NCBI GenBank assembly: GCA_035370245.1
Contig: DAOOVO010000010.1
Location: forward strand, 1 to 64,000
DNA length: 64,000 nt
Direction: 5' to 3'
Source of the DNA: Pseudobacteroides sp035370245
GTDB taxonomy: Bacteria; Bacillota; Clostridia; Acetivibrionales; DSM-2933
Shown here: piece by piece, positions 56,401 through 64,000 of the stretch
How positions within the stretch are numbered: position 1 is the stretch's first letter
Layout of the letters: every line of letters begins with the position of its first letter
The notes under the pieces: model-generated
Told to the model about the DNA's origin: nothing
What the model saw: the letters and a program-made list of their open reading frames with translations, nothing else
Databases searched by the model: none
Translations under genes and position numbers: made by a program

Positions 56401-57648
56401 AAATATGAAAGAGTGCTGTTTACAAAGGAAATGCGTGACAACTACACAATTCTTGCACCTCAGATGTCGCCGATTCATTTTTCCATCGTAGAACCGGTTA
56501 TTCGTTCATGCGGTTATAATATTGTTCTTTTGGACAATGATGGGAAAAAGGCTGTTGATGTGGGACTTCAGTATGTAAATAATGATGCCTGCTATCCTTC
56601 TTTAATGGTAGTTGGACAGATTATGGAAGCAGTTTTGTCAGGCAAACACGATTTATCAAAAACTGCTGTAATGATTACACAAACCGGTGGAGGATGCCGT
56701 GCCAGCAACTATATCGGATTTATACGAAGGGCGTTGCGTAAAGCAGGATATCCCCATATTCCGGTGCTTTCACTTAATCTTGTAGGCCTCGAAAAGAATC
56801 CGGGATTCAAGCTTACTCCTGAGTTGGGGCTTAAAGCAATATACAGTATTGTTTTTGGGGATATTTTTATGCGCTGCCTTTATGCTACTCGTCCATATGA
56901 ATTGGAGAAAGGTGCTGCTAATGCACTGCATAAGAAGTGGAAAGGCAGATGTATAGAATTTTTATCAAAAAGCAAATATCCTTCATTCTCAAAATACAAG
57001 AAGTTGTGCAGGGAAATTATTCGTGATTTTGATAACCTTCCGCGAAGAGATATTAAGAAACCGAGGGTCGGTGTGGTGGGAGAAATTCTTGTTAAGTTTA
57101 TGCCTGCTGCCAATAATTATCTTGTTGATTTGCTCGAGGCTGAAGGTGCTGAAGCCGTTGTTCCCGATTTATTGGACTTTTTCCTGTATTGTTTTTATTG
57201 CAGCAACTTTAAATATGAAAAGCTGGGAATGAAAAAATCATCGGCTATAAAGGCAAATGCAGGTATTAAAGCAATAGAATGGATGCGCTCAGCTGCGAGG
57301 GATGAATTTAGAAAGAGTAAACATTTTACCCCTCCTGCCTATATTAATGAGTTGGCAGATATGGCATCTGAAATTGTATCCTGTGGCAATCAAACCGGTG
57401 AAGGGTGGTTCTTAACCGGTGAAATGCTTGAGTTAATCCATACAGGTACGCCTAATATAGTATGTACTCAGCCATTTGCGTGCTTGCCCAATCATATAGT
57501 AGGAAAGGGAGTAATTAAAGAGCTGAGAAAACGCTATCCGAAATCAAATGTTGTTGCCATTGATTACGATCCCGGTGCAAGTGAAGTAAATCAATTAAAT
57601 AGAATTAAGTTAATGCTTTCAACAGCATTTAAAAATCTCAATGCTTAG
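53404..57648 (+). CDS. Large acyl-CoA dehydratase activase-like protein (BadF/BadG + DUF2229)
   Basis: A 1414-residue protein that joins, in one chain, two ASKHA ATPase domains of the 2-hydroxyacyl-CoA dehydratase activator type: residues 8-275 (LGIDIGSTTVK, AGGTGSFIDQMA) and 320-580 (LGIDAGSTTTKAAL, SGCGSFIETFA). A cysteine-rich segment follows (about 610-640, CRGCTNNC then CNRC), then a DUF2229 region (ENYPFWAEFF, PSESECYPAKLAHG) and an HgdB-like C-terminal part with GGGCRASNYIGF. Such single-chain fusions occur in many clostridia, with unknown substrate. An ATP-driven low-potential electron transfer role is inferred. No clear ribosome binding site precedes the ATG. Confidence 0.88.
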   Translation: MYNTTIYKLGIDIGSTTVKIAILDDKKEILFSDYMRHFANIKESLCELINKAHKKLGDIKIAAMITGSGGLALSEHLGIPFTQEVIAVSTSLSVFAPKTDVAIELGGEDAKIIYFEGGNVEQRMNGICAGGTGSFIDQMAALLQTDAAGINEYAKNYKAIYPIAARCGVFAKSDIQPLINEGVTKEDISASIFQAVVNQTISGLACGKPIRGHVAFLGGPLHFLSELREAFIRTLKLDDEHRIIPDNSHLFAATGAALNADKEISTSLSALENKLSGEIKMEFEVERMEPLFKTQEDYDIFKKRHDGNVVKRSSLKDYSGKCFLGIDAGSTTTKAALIGEDGSLLYSFYSNNNGSPLKTTINAIKEIYSVLPDSAKIVYSCSTGYGEALIKNALILDEGEVETVAHYYAASFFDPEVDCILDIGGQDMKCIKIKNRTVDNVQLNEACSSGCGSFIETFAKSLNYSVQDFAKAALFAQNPIDLGTRCTVFMNSKVKQAQKEGAEVADISAGLAYSVIKNALYKVIKVSSASELGKHIVVQGGTFYNDAVLRSFEKIANCEAVRPDIAGIMGAFGAALIARERYDESKTTTMLPIDQINNLEFTTTMSRCRGCTNNCLLTINKFSGGRQFITCNRCERGAGGQKNKDNIPNLYEYKSKLLFDRETLDEKEAVRGTVGIPRVLNIYENYPFWAEFFKALKFRVVLSPESTRKIYELGIESIPSESECYPAKLAHGHVMWLLKQGVKFIFYPCIPYERQEFKDATNHYNCPIVTSYAENIKNNIDELKNPDVFFMSPFLSLTNLNVVTKRLVEEFGKEFNIPADEIRRAAQIGWNEMESVRRKVQQKGEETLKYLEQTGGHGIVLAGRPYHIDPEINHGIPELITSFGIAVLTEDSVSHLAKLERPLLVVDQWMYHSRLYAAADYVKQRDDLDLIQLNSFGCGLDAVTTDQVYDILEDSGKIYTCLKIDEVNNLGAARIRIRSLLSAIKVRKQSGIKRNIVSSKYERVLFTKEMRDNYTILAPQMSPIHFSIVEPVIRSCGYNIVLLDNDGKKAVDVGLQYVNNDACYPSLMVVGQIMEAVLSGKHDLSKTAVMITQTGGGCRASNYIGFIRRALRKAGYPHIPVLSLNLVGLEKNPGFKLTPELGLKAIYSIVFGDIFMRCLYATRPYELEKGAANALHKKWKGRCIEFLSKSKYPSFSKYKKLCREIIRDFDNLPRRDIKKPRVGVVGEILVKFMPAANNYLVDLLEAEGAEAVVPDLLDFFLYCFYCSNFKYEKLGMKKSSAIKANAGIKAIEWMRSAARDEFRKSKHFTPPAYINELADMASEIVSCGNQTGEGWFLTGEMLELIHTGTPNIVCTQPFACLPNHIVGKGVIKELRKRYPKSNVVAIDYDPGASEVNQLNRIKLMLSTAFKNLNA

Positions 57649-57671
57649 GAATAATTAAAAAGGAATAATCC

Positions 57672-57722
57672 AAAAAGACCGGTCACAATCAAGCGTAAGT
57701 GCTTTTAGTGACCGGTCTTTTT
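57672..57722 (+). terminator. Strong terminator after the activase-like gene
   Basis: Perfect 15-bp stem: AAAAAGACCGGTCAC (57672-57686) with GTGACCGGTCTTTTT (57708-57722). Being symmetrical at its ends it may work for both strands, closing the small gene at 57753-57908 as well. Confidence 0.93.
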
Positions 57723-57752
57723 AAATGCTCCAAAACATATTTATATGTCTTG

Positions 57753-57908
57753 TTAAAACTTGTTTTTGACTTCAGCCATATATTTTGTACGACCTTTTTT
57801 CTTGCTTGTTTTTTTCTTTTCAAGCTTACTAACAGATCTGTAAAAGAAGAATGCCAAAACGGCAAATCCAGCCAAACTTCCTATAACGAGTGCTATTTGT
57901 GGGTTCAT
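57753..57908 (-). CDS. Small membrane protein, 51 residues
   Basis: A short minus-strand frame: MNPQIALVIGS, one hydrophobic helix (about 5-23), then a strongly basic tail (KLEKKKTSKKKGR) ending in KNKF. The pattern of one helix followed by lysines is that of a real single-pass membrane protein with a cytoplasmic basic tail. GGCAGG lies seven bases before the ATG at 57908, and the shared terminator is just downstream. I do not recognise a family. Confidence 0.6.
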   Translation of the reverse strand: MNPQIALVIGSLAGFAVLAFFFYRSVSKLEKKKTSKKKGRTKYMAEVKNKF

Positions 57909-58089
57909 TATCATACCTGCCAATCTATAATATTGAAATTATATTAATATTATAGTGGTACAGGGCAAGTAAATCAAGTATGTTCAAAAGAAGTTTAAAT
58001 GTAAAAGATTAATTGTATTTAATATATAAGCTGAAGTTTTTTATTAAGAGGGTAAGCATAGATGTGTTTTTCTTTGACATTACAAAGCA

Positions 58090-58299
58090 TTAGAATGCTG
58101 TGAGGTTTTCCATGCTGAAGATGTTGAGATGCGGATCATTGTTGTTGCTCTTATAGAATTTGAATTCTGTAAGAATGTTTTGATGGCCACAGCAATCACA
58201 TACAAAATTTAATCCGTTGAGTTTTGAGATTTCTATTTCGGGAAGGTTGAGAATAATAGCTCTGCAGTTATAACAATGCAATGATTTGAAGTTGTACAT
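58090..58299 (-). CDS. Small zinc-ribbon-like protein, 69 residues
   Basis: A 69-residue protein starting MYNFKSLHCYNC. Two CxxC pairs (CYNC near 9-12 and CDCC near 34-37, the second followed by GHQN) look like a small zinc ribbon. A strong AAGGAGG site precedes the ATG at 58299, so this start is better than the upstream one at 58386. Function unknown; it stands alone, upstream of and divergent from spoIIP. Confidence 0.65.
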   Translation of the reverse strand: MYNFKSLHCYNCRAIILNLPEIEISKLNGLNFVCDCCGHQNILTEFKFYKSNNNDPHLNIFSMENLTAF

Positions 58300-58667
58300 A
58301 ATAATTCCTCCTTGATCTAAGAACCGAATTTTTAATAAATACATCCCTGAGCATAACTTTGAAGTGGATTTAGCAATTCCATTCATGACTTAAGCAAGAT
58401 TTATTTACCATTGAGAATTATTTACCCGACTAATTTGAAATTTAACAAATTTGAAAAAAAGAATTATTACTGTGACAACGCAATTATATTATACATCAAA
58501 CCTACAATGCTGAATACTCTTCGACAAGAAATACTATTAATCGACACAATTCTATCGAATATTTAACATAGCGTTGCAAAAGGAAAGAGTGGGAATTTAA
58601 AGCACTGAATGGTAATAATGAAATGGACAATGGAATATTATTATAAAAAGCATGTACAGGAGGAAAA
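58300..58667. other. Divergent region between the zinc-ribbon gene and spoIIP
   Basis: About 370 AT-rich bases that should hold promoters in both directions. I see no coding frame with a ribosome binding site and no structured RNA. The spoIIP site (CAGGAGGAAAA) is at its right end. Confidence 0.4.
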
Positions 58668-59945
58668 ATGAAGACACGACGTATAAAAAACAAACAAATA
58701 ATTTTTAAAATAATATTAAGGATTGTCCTATTCATATTTTTATCCTTTATAGCCATTAAGGGAGGTACCATTGGGGGAAATTTTATATCTGAAATTGAAG
58801 GCAAGGTAGTAAGCAGCATTGATGTTCATAATTTCAAATCCATATTAAACATTTCGTTTCCCATTATCGATTCGGTTTATAACAGCGGAAACATAAGCAT
58901 ATCATTCTATGGAGAAATAAAAAACATAATAAGTTATATATTTGGGTTTGATTTTAGAAGTCCCGAGTCTGTGCTCAATTCAAATCTGGTTATACTTAAT
59001 AATTATTATGAAAAGTATTATCCTGATGTTTTGCTGGAAAGAGAAAAACAGGTCAAGCTGGATTATTCAAATGATGAAAATGCTTTAGATACTGAAAAAA
59101 GTGGGCTTTTAGTTGATCAGAGCAGTATATATACTGAGGAGGGAACACCCAATCAAAATAATGAGAATACGGACAATAATGAAAATAAGGATAATAAGAA
59201 TAATAACACAGGGAGTCAATCCCAGATAAAAATTGCTATTAGTAACGAAACCAATGAAAAAATTGACATAAATGCACTTTTGAAGGCTCCCATAAGCAAA
59301 TTAACATCAAAAAAAGGGCCTAAGATCCTTATTTACCATACTCATACAACAGAGTCCTATGTAGATAAGGAAAGCAATTTAAATAAAGCAAATTATCCGT
59401 CATCATCAAAAGATCCGCAAAAAGGTGTTGTGAGGGTAGGAGATCAGTTAGCATCAATATTAAGAAAAAATTATGGAATAGAAGTAATACATAACGGAAC
59501 AATTCATGATTACCCCGATTACAACAGTTCTTATGCCAATTCCCTCAAAACGGTATCAAGTATTTTAAAGAGTTATCCTTCCATTGATGTAGTTATAGAC
59601 CTCCATAGGGATGGCCTTGGAGTTCAGGGCAAAAAACTCAGGGTCGTAAAAGAGGTGAATGGAAAAAATGCTGCTCAAGTAATGTTTGTTATGGGTACAA
59701 ATAAAAATGGCCTTTATCATCCCAATTGGAAGGAAAACCTTAAATTTGCATTGAAGCTTCAGGATACATTGAATAAAATTGCTCCCGGTCTTGCTAAGCC
59801 TATCAATTTAAGCAAGAACAGATATAATCAGCATGTATCCGATAAAGCATTGATAATTGAAGTGGGAGGGGACGGAAATCTGTTGGAGGAATGCCTTGAG
59901 AGCACCAAGTATTTGGCTCAGGCTATTAGCGAGGTAGTTAAATAA
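58668..59945 (+). CDS. spoIIP: Stage II sporulation protein P
   Basis: A 425-residue cell-wall hydrolase that, with SpoIID and SpoIIM, strips peptidoglycan during engulfment of the forespore. An N-terminal membrane helix (about 12-35) is followed by an Asn-rich linker (about 160-190) and the SpoIIP domain. Zinc ligands and catalytic residues are seen in IYHTHTTESYV (about 223-233), VVIDLHRDG and EVGGDGN. A strong GGAGG site precedes the ATG. The gene is usually read by sigma-E in the mother cell; I could not fix a promoter here. Confidence 0.94.
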   Translation: MKTRRIKNKQIIFKIILRIVLFIFLSFIAIKGGTIGGNFISEIEGKVVSSIDVHNFKSILNISFPIIDSVYNSGNISISFYGEIKNIISYIFGFDFRSPESVLNSNLVILNNYYEKYYPDVLLEREKQVKLDYSNDENALDTEKSGLLVDQSSIYTEEGTPNQNNENTDNNENKDNKNNNTGSQSQIKIAISNETNEKIDINALLKAPISKLTSKKGPKILIYHTHTTESYVDKESNLNKANYPSSSKDPQKGVVRVGDQLASILRKNYGIEVIHNGTIHDYPDYNSSYANSLKTVSSILKSYPSIDVVIDLHRDGLGVQGKKLRVVKEVNGKNAAQVMFVMGTNKNGLYHPNWKENLKFALKLQDTLNKIAPGLAKPINLSKNRYNQHVSDKALIIEVGGDGNLLEECLESTKYLAQAISEVVK

Positions 59946-60064
59946 TACATAAATGATTCATCAAAATTTTTACATGTCTATTAAATTAAATTTTTGGGAA
60001 ATATAAGTTTTGATAAATGCAAAAGATTAATGGTATTTAATATAGTTGGCTCGGAGGAATAAAA

Positions 60065-60340
60065 ATGAATAGAGTAGAGAAGTTTAAAGAGATGAGAATG
60101 CGAAGAAGAAGGTTGTTCTTATGCATTGTTCTATTTGTTTTTATCATATTGGCCGGATTTGCCACAGTAGATTATTCGTTAAACAGTATTATGAACAATG
60201 AGAAAAGTATCAGAATGATTTCATTTAAAAGGATTAATAACTCTTGTATAAGCATTGGGATAATGAACATGAATATGAAAATAGATTTGGGAATTGTTAA
60301 TAAGAGCTGTGATAAAATAAGAAAAATGTTAAAGCAATAA
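60065..60340 (+). CDS. Small membrane protein, 91 residues
   Basis: A 91-residue protein with a basic N-terminus (MRMRRRR), one hydrophobic helix (about 19-38) and a short outward part without recognisable motif. GGAGG lies eight bases upstream of the ATG, so it is likely real. It follows spoIIP by about 120 bases and could share its sporulation expression, but that is inference. Confidence 0.6.
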   Translation: MNRVEKFKEMRMRRRRLFLCIVLFVFIILAGFATVDYSLNSIMNNEKSIRMISFKRINNSCISIGIMNMNMKIDLGIVNKSCDKIRKMLKQ

Positions 60341-60581
60341 GAATGAAAATAAATAAATTATGTAAAAATTATTTTTATTTTAAAAAATATAATGAAAATT
60401 ATTAATTATATGTTATAATAAGGATTGTTGATTTAAAATAACTACATATCAGGATCTTTATTGGAAGTTTTCAATTGTTTTAATATTTATTCTCATCATG
60501 GGAATTAAGAAAGGTGTATAATTTTTATGACATCTTTCCTTCTATAATGCTAAATTCTATAAATGCGGGAGGTTTTTTGGA

Positions 60582-63227
60582 ATGAAAAAGTATGTATATT
60601 TATTCAGCGAAGGTAATGCTTCGATGAAAAACCTGCTTGGTGGTAAAGGTGCAAATCTGGCGGAAATGACAGGTTTGGGATTGCCGGTTCCGAGAGGGTT
60701 TACCGTTACAACAGAGGCTTGTACCAAGTACTATGAAGACGGTAAAGTGGTTTCTAAAGAGATTGAGGAAGAAATCTACGCTATGATGGCAAAAACGGAG
60801 GAAATTGTAGGAAAAAAATTCGGTGACCCTTCAAATCCATTTCTCGTATCTGTTCGTTCAGGAGCCAGGGCTTCAATGCCGGGTATGATGGACACAATTC
60901 TAAATCTCGGTCTAAATGATGATGTTGTAGAAGGTTTGGCCAAACTCACAAACAATGAAAGATTTGCCTATGACAGTTATAGAAGGTTTATTCAGATGTT
61001 TAGTGATGTAGTTATGGAGGTAGAGAAATCCAAGTTTGAAAAGATCCTAGATGCAGTAAAAGAAGAGAATAATTGTCAATTCGATACCGATTTGACTGCA
61101 GATAATCTTAAAGAAGTTGTTAAGAGATATAAAGAGCTTTTCAGAAAGGAAAAGGGTTTTGATTTCCCGCAGGATCCAAAGGTACAGCTTTTAGAGGCTG
61201 TAAAAGCTGTTTTCCGTTCATGGGACAATCCTCGTGCCATAGTTTACAGAAGGCTCAATGATATACCCGGTGACTGGGGTACGGCTGTTAATGTTCAGGA
61301 AATGGTATACGGTAACATGGGAAATGATTCGGGTACAGGTGTTGCATTTACCAGAAATCCATCTACAGGGGAGAAAAAGCTTTATGGAGAGTTCCTCATG
61401 AATGCACAGGGTGAAGATGTTGTTGCAGGTATCAGAACTCCTCAGTCAATAGATCAATTGAAAGAAATCAATCCCGATGCATACAATCAATTCGTGAAAA
61501 TAGCAGAAACATTGGAAAAACATTATAGAGACATGCAGGACATGGAGTTTACTATTGAAAAGGGCAAGCTGTTTATGCTCCAGACAAGAAACGGTAAGAG
61601 AACTGCTGCAGCAGCATTAAAGATAGCTGTTGATCTCGTTGCGGAAGGAATGGTAACAAAGGAAGAAGCTGTAATGAAGGTTGATCCGAAGCAATTGGAT
61701 GCTCTCTTACATCCTAATTTCGAGCCAAAGGCCCTTAAAGCTGCTGTTCCTGTTGCAAAAGGTTTGCCTGCTTCACCGGGAGCTGCTACAGGTAAGGTAT
61801 ATTTCGAAGCAGAAGATGCCGTTAACGCATTTAAGGCAGGGGAGAAAAATATTATACTTGTAAGACTTGAAACTTCACCTGAGGATATTGAAGGTATGCA
61901 TGTATCCCAAGGTATACTTACCGGCCGCGGAGGTATGACTTCACATGCTGCCGTTGTTGCACGCGGTATGGGAACTTGCTGTGTTGCAGGCTGCGGTGAA
62001 ATAAAAATAAATGAAGAAGAAAAATATTTCATAGATAAAAACGGTAAGAAGTATGTTGAAGGTGATTGGATTTCCCTCGACGGATCAACAGGTAATGTAT
62101 ACGGAGAAAGGCTTCCAACTGTTGAGCCTCAATTGACTGGCGATTTTGCCAAGTTAATGAGCTGGGCGGACGAGATACGTACATTGAAGGTAAGAACAAA
62201 TGCAGATACTCCTGCTGATGCTAGACAGGCTGTTGAGTTCGGTGCGGAAGGTATCGGTCTGTGCCGTACTGAGCATATGTTCTTTGAAGCTGACAGAATA
62301 CCTGCAATGAGAGAAATGATTGTTGCCAGAACGGAAGAACAGAGGAGAAAAGCATTAGACAAGCTTCTTCCTATGCAAAGAAGCGACTTTGAAGGTCTAT
62401 TTACAGAAATGAAGGGTTATCCGGTTACAATAAGATTCTTGGATCCGCCGCTTCATGAGTTTTTGCCACAGGAAGATGAAGATATTGAAGCTCTTGCAAA
62501 AGAGATGGGACTTAGCTTTGAGGAATTGAAGGGTATAGTTTCAGACCTTCATGAGTTTAACCCAATGATGGGTCATAGAGGATGCCGTTTGGCGGTTACT
62601 TATCCTGAAATTGCTGAAATGCAGACAAGAGCTGTTATAGAAGCTGCTATAAATGTTAACAAAAAGGGTATGAATGTTGTACCTGAGATAATGATTCCAT
62701 TGGTAGGCGAAGTAAAGGAATTGAAATATGTTAAGGATGTTGTTGTTAAGACAGCAGAAGAAGTGATAAAGAATGCAGGCGTTAAGCTTGAATATAAAGT
62801 AGGAACAATGATAGAAATTCCAAGAGCTGCATTGACAGCTGATGAAATTGCCAAGGAAGCTGAGTTCTTCTCATTCGGTACAAATGACTTGACTCAGATG
62901 ACATTCGGTTTCAGCCGTGACGATGCAGGTAAGTTCCTTGAAGAATATTACAACAAAAAGATTTATGAATCCGATCCATTTGCAAGACTTGACCAGACAG
63001 GTGTTGGAAAGCTCGTTGAAATGGCAGTTAAGCTTGGAAAACAAACAAGACCTGACATTAAGTTGGGTATCTGCGGAGAGCATGGAGGAGACCCATCATC
63101 AGTTGAGTTCTGCCATAAAGTTGGACTTAACTATGTATCATGTTCACCTTACCGCGTTCCTATAGCAAGACTTGCTGCTGCTCAGGCTGCTGTGAACAAA
63201 TCGGGGACAGATTTGGGACAGAAATAG
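60582..63227 (+). CDS. ppdK: Pyruvate, phosphate dikinase
   Basis: An 881-residue enzyme that interconverts pyruvate, ATP and phosphate with phosphoenolpyruvate, AMP and pyrophosphate. The N-terminal ATP-grasp part has GGKGANLAEM at 19-28. The swivelling phosphohistidine domain has GGMTSHAAVVARG near 448-460, with the catalytic histidine. The C-terminal PEP/pyruvate barrel ends with the catalytic cysteine in GICGEHGG near 830. In clostridia that lack a normal pyruvate kinase route it can carry the main glycolytic flux. It stands alone with its own terminator. Confidence 0.97.
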   Translation: MKKYVYLFSEGNASMKNLLGGKGANLAEMTGLGLPVPRGFTVTTEACTKYYEDGKVVSKEIEEEIYAMMAKTEEIVGKKFGDPSNPFLVSVRSGARASMPGMMDTILNLGLNDDVVEGLAKLTNNERFAYDSYRRFIQMFSDVVMEVEKSKFEKILDAVKEENNCQFDTDLTADNLKEVVKRYKELFRKEKGFDFPQDPKVQLLEAVKAVFRSWDNPRAIVYRRLNDIPGDWGTAVNVQEMVYGNMGNDSGTGVAFTRNPSTGEKKLYGEFLMNAQGEDVVAGIRTPQSIDQLKEINPDAYNQFVKIAETLEKHYRDMQDMEFTIEKGKLFMLQTRNGKRTAAAALKIAVDLVAEGMVTKEEAVMKVDPKQLDALLHPNFEPKALKAAVPVAKGLPASPGAATGKVYFEAEDAVNAFKAGEKNIILVRLETSPEDIEGMHVSQGILTGRGGMTSHAAVVARGMGTCCVAGCGEIKINEEEKYFIDKNGKKYVEGDWISLDGSTGNVYGERLPTVEPQLTGDFAKLMSWADEIRTLKVRTNADTPADARQAVEFGAEGIGLCRTEHMFFEADRIPAMREMIVARTEEQRRKALDKLLPMQRSDFEGLFTEMKGYPVTIRFLDPPLHEFLPQEDEDIEALAKEMGLSFEELKGIVSDLHEFNPMMGHRGCRLAVTYPEIAEMQTRAVIEAAINVNKKGMNVVPEIMIPLVGEVKELKYVKDVVVKTAEEVIKNAGVKLEYKVGTMIEIPRAALTADEIAKEAEFFSFGTNDLTQMTFGFSRDDAGKFLEEYYNKKIYESDPFARLDQTGVGKLVEMAVKLGKQTRPDIKLGICGEHGGDPSSVEFCHKVGLNYVSCSPYRVPIARLAAAQAAVNKSGTDLGQK

Positions 63228-63365
63228 GCATCTACTGCGGCACCTATTTAATGACCTTTGAAGATGCATTAAGAGGTTATTATATAGGGAAACCAGGGAA
63301 TAAAAATCAATGGTGGCAGGATGTTGAGATTGAAGTTTACTTTATATAACAATCGTAGATAGTAT

Positions 63366-63407
63366 AATAAGGGGAAAGGTGAGCAATTCATCTTTCCTCT
63401 TTATTTT
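63366..63407 (+). terminator. Terminator after ppdK
   Basis: AATAA.GGGGAAAG.TGA (63366-63382) pairs with TCA.CTTTCC.CTTTATT (63388-63404), with small mismatches, and is followed by TTTT. Confidence 0.8.
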
Positions 63408-63512
63408 CTTTGAAAACGTTATGTTTATGATTAAGCTCATGATATAAAAAAATAAAGAGGCCGTGTATTAATCCCTTTATCCTTAAACCATTATCATCTA
63501 TTTGGATATAAC

Positions 63513-63887
63513 TCACCCTATATCGGGAAAGACGATACTCATCCCAGGGTAAAGAATATTTGGATTTGTTATTCTGGGGTTGATTGCAAGGACTTCATTT
63601 AAAGTAATTCTTTCTATATTACCCTCTATTTCTAATAACCTATTAAAATCGCGGATTATTGAGTATAGAGTATCACCAGCTTTAACTATTCTATTAGTAT
63701 ATGGACCGCCCCATGGTCGGAAAATTTGTTGTCCAGGATATATTATATAAGGTGGTTTTAATTGTGGATTCAATATGAGAACAGAACTAACAGGAAAGCC
63801 GCCAAAAGGATTTGAAGTTCTTGCAATACTATATAAGGTATCACCCGGCTTTACTATATATCTTCCTGTGAAATAATATATAGGCAT
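63513..63887 (-). CDS. Two-LysM peptidoglycan-binding protein
   Basis: A 124-residue protein made of two LysM modules: about 8-58 (YIVKPGDTLYSIA...NP...IYPGQQIF) and 67-121 (IVKAGDTLYSIIRD...NP...LYPGMSIVFP). LysM binds the sugar backbone of peptidoglycan or chitin. There is no signal peptide and no enzyme domain, which recalls the LysM proteins of spore coats. The ATG at 63887 is favoured: AAGGA lies nine bases upstream, while the ATG at 63896 almost touches it. Confidence 0.85.
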   Translation of the reverse strand: MPIYYFTGRYIVKPGDTLYSIARTSNPFGGFPVSSVLILNPQLKPPYIIYPGQQIFRPWGGPYTNRIVKAGDTLYSIIRDFNRLLEIEGNIERITLNEVLAINPRITNPNILYPGMSIVFPDIG

Positions 63888-64000
63888 AAGATTCATTCCT
63901 TAAATAAATCTATTTATGTTATCTTATGCAAAACTGAATTTTTTGCCACACTAAAAAATACATCAACTTTTTATATCGTAGTTTACTCTGCATCTGGATC

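Noticed and set aside
57699..57947. 82-codon plus-strand frame after the activase-like gene
   Set aside because: It starts within the terminator hairpin and is antisense to the better-supported 51-residue minus-strand gene.

Overview
The window is AT-rich DNA from a spore-forming, low-GC Gram-positive bacterium. The gene content (a secreted dockerin protein and the tail of an expansin, SpoIIP, SpoVR/PrkA/YhbH, a PdaB-like deacetylase, a T-box leader, AGGAGG-type ribosome binding sites with many TTG/GTG starts) points to a cellulolytic, cellulosome-producing clostridium of the Acetivibrio/Ruminiclostridium kind. This is inference from content, not a database match. No tRNA, rRNA, CRISPR array or complete insertion sequence was seen.

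Positions 1-7180 (minus strand) hold an apparently complete retron. A long TerD/ARM-like protein, a winged-helix/SWIM zinc-finger protein and a retron-type reverse transcriptase overlap as one operon. Just 3' of the reverse transcriptase lies a structured element with every expected part of a retron msr-msd RNA: a1/a2 end pairing, two small msr hairpins, a 22-bp msd hairpin, and its own TTGAAT-17-TATACT promoter. As far as I recall the protein set matches what has been called a type XIII retron. The placement of the RNA downstream of the RT, with a separate promoter, and the TerD domain on the large protein are the most interesting points of the window.

Positions 7300-10000 are a patchwork: a PdaB-like polysaccharide deacetylase, a small dockerin protein followed in frame after its stop by the tail of an expansin-like protein, and a Mur-ligase-like protein with a broken P-loop. 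Positions 10300-23563 are a large housekeeping cluster on the plus strand: an SSB-like protein, priA, def, fmt, a DUF116 gene, rsmB, rlmN, a PPM phosphatase, a PASTA kinase, rsgA, rpe and thiN. These cover primosome restart, N-terminal formylation, RNA methylation, Ser/Thr phospho-signalling and ribosome assembly.

Positions 23800-29700 carry a stand-alone PilT-like ATPase and, on the minus strand, rqcH and two cell-surface-type proteins of unknown function. Positions 30000-34700 are the sporulation/stationary-phase trio prkA-yhbH-spoVR. Positions 34970-40920 encode an alpha-2-macroglobulin-like protein that has lost its thioester motif and a MEMO-like lipoprotein. Positions 41088-52030 run recJ, relA, dtd, an MBL hydrolase and hemZ, then a T-box leader in front of hisS-aspS. 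Positions 52300-64000 hold lepB (no well-placed standard start codon), a 1414-residue dehydratase-activase-like protein, two small proteins (51 and 69 residues), spoIIP, a small membrane protein, ppdK and a two-LysM protein.

A small inverted-repeat element with GGGCATTTCAA ends occurs twice, in each case just upstream of a minus-strand gene (the retron operon and rqcH).
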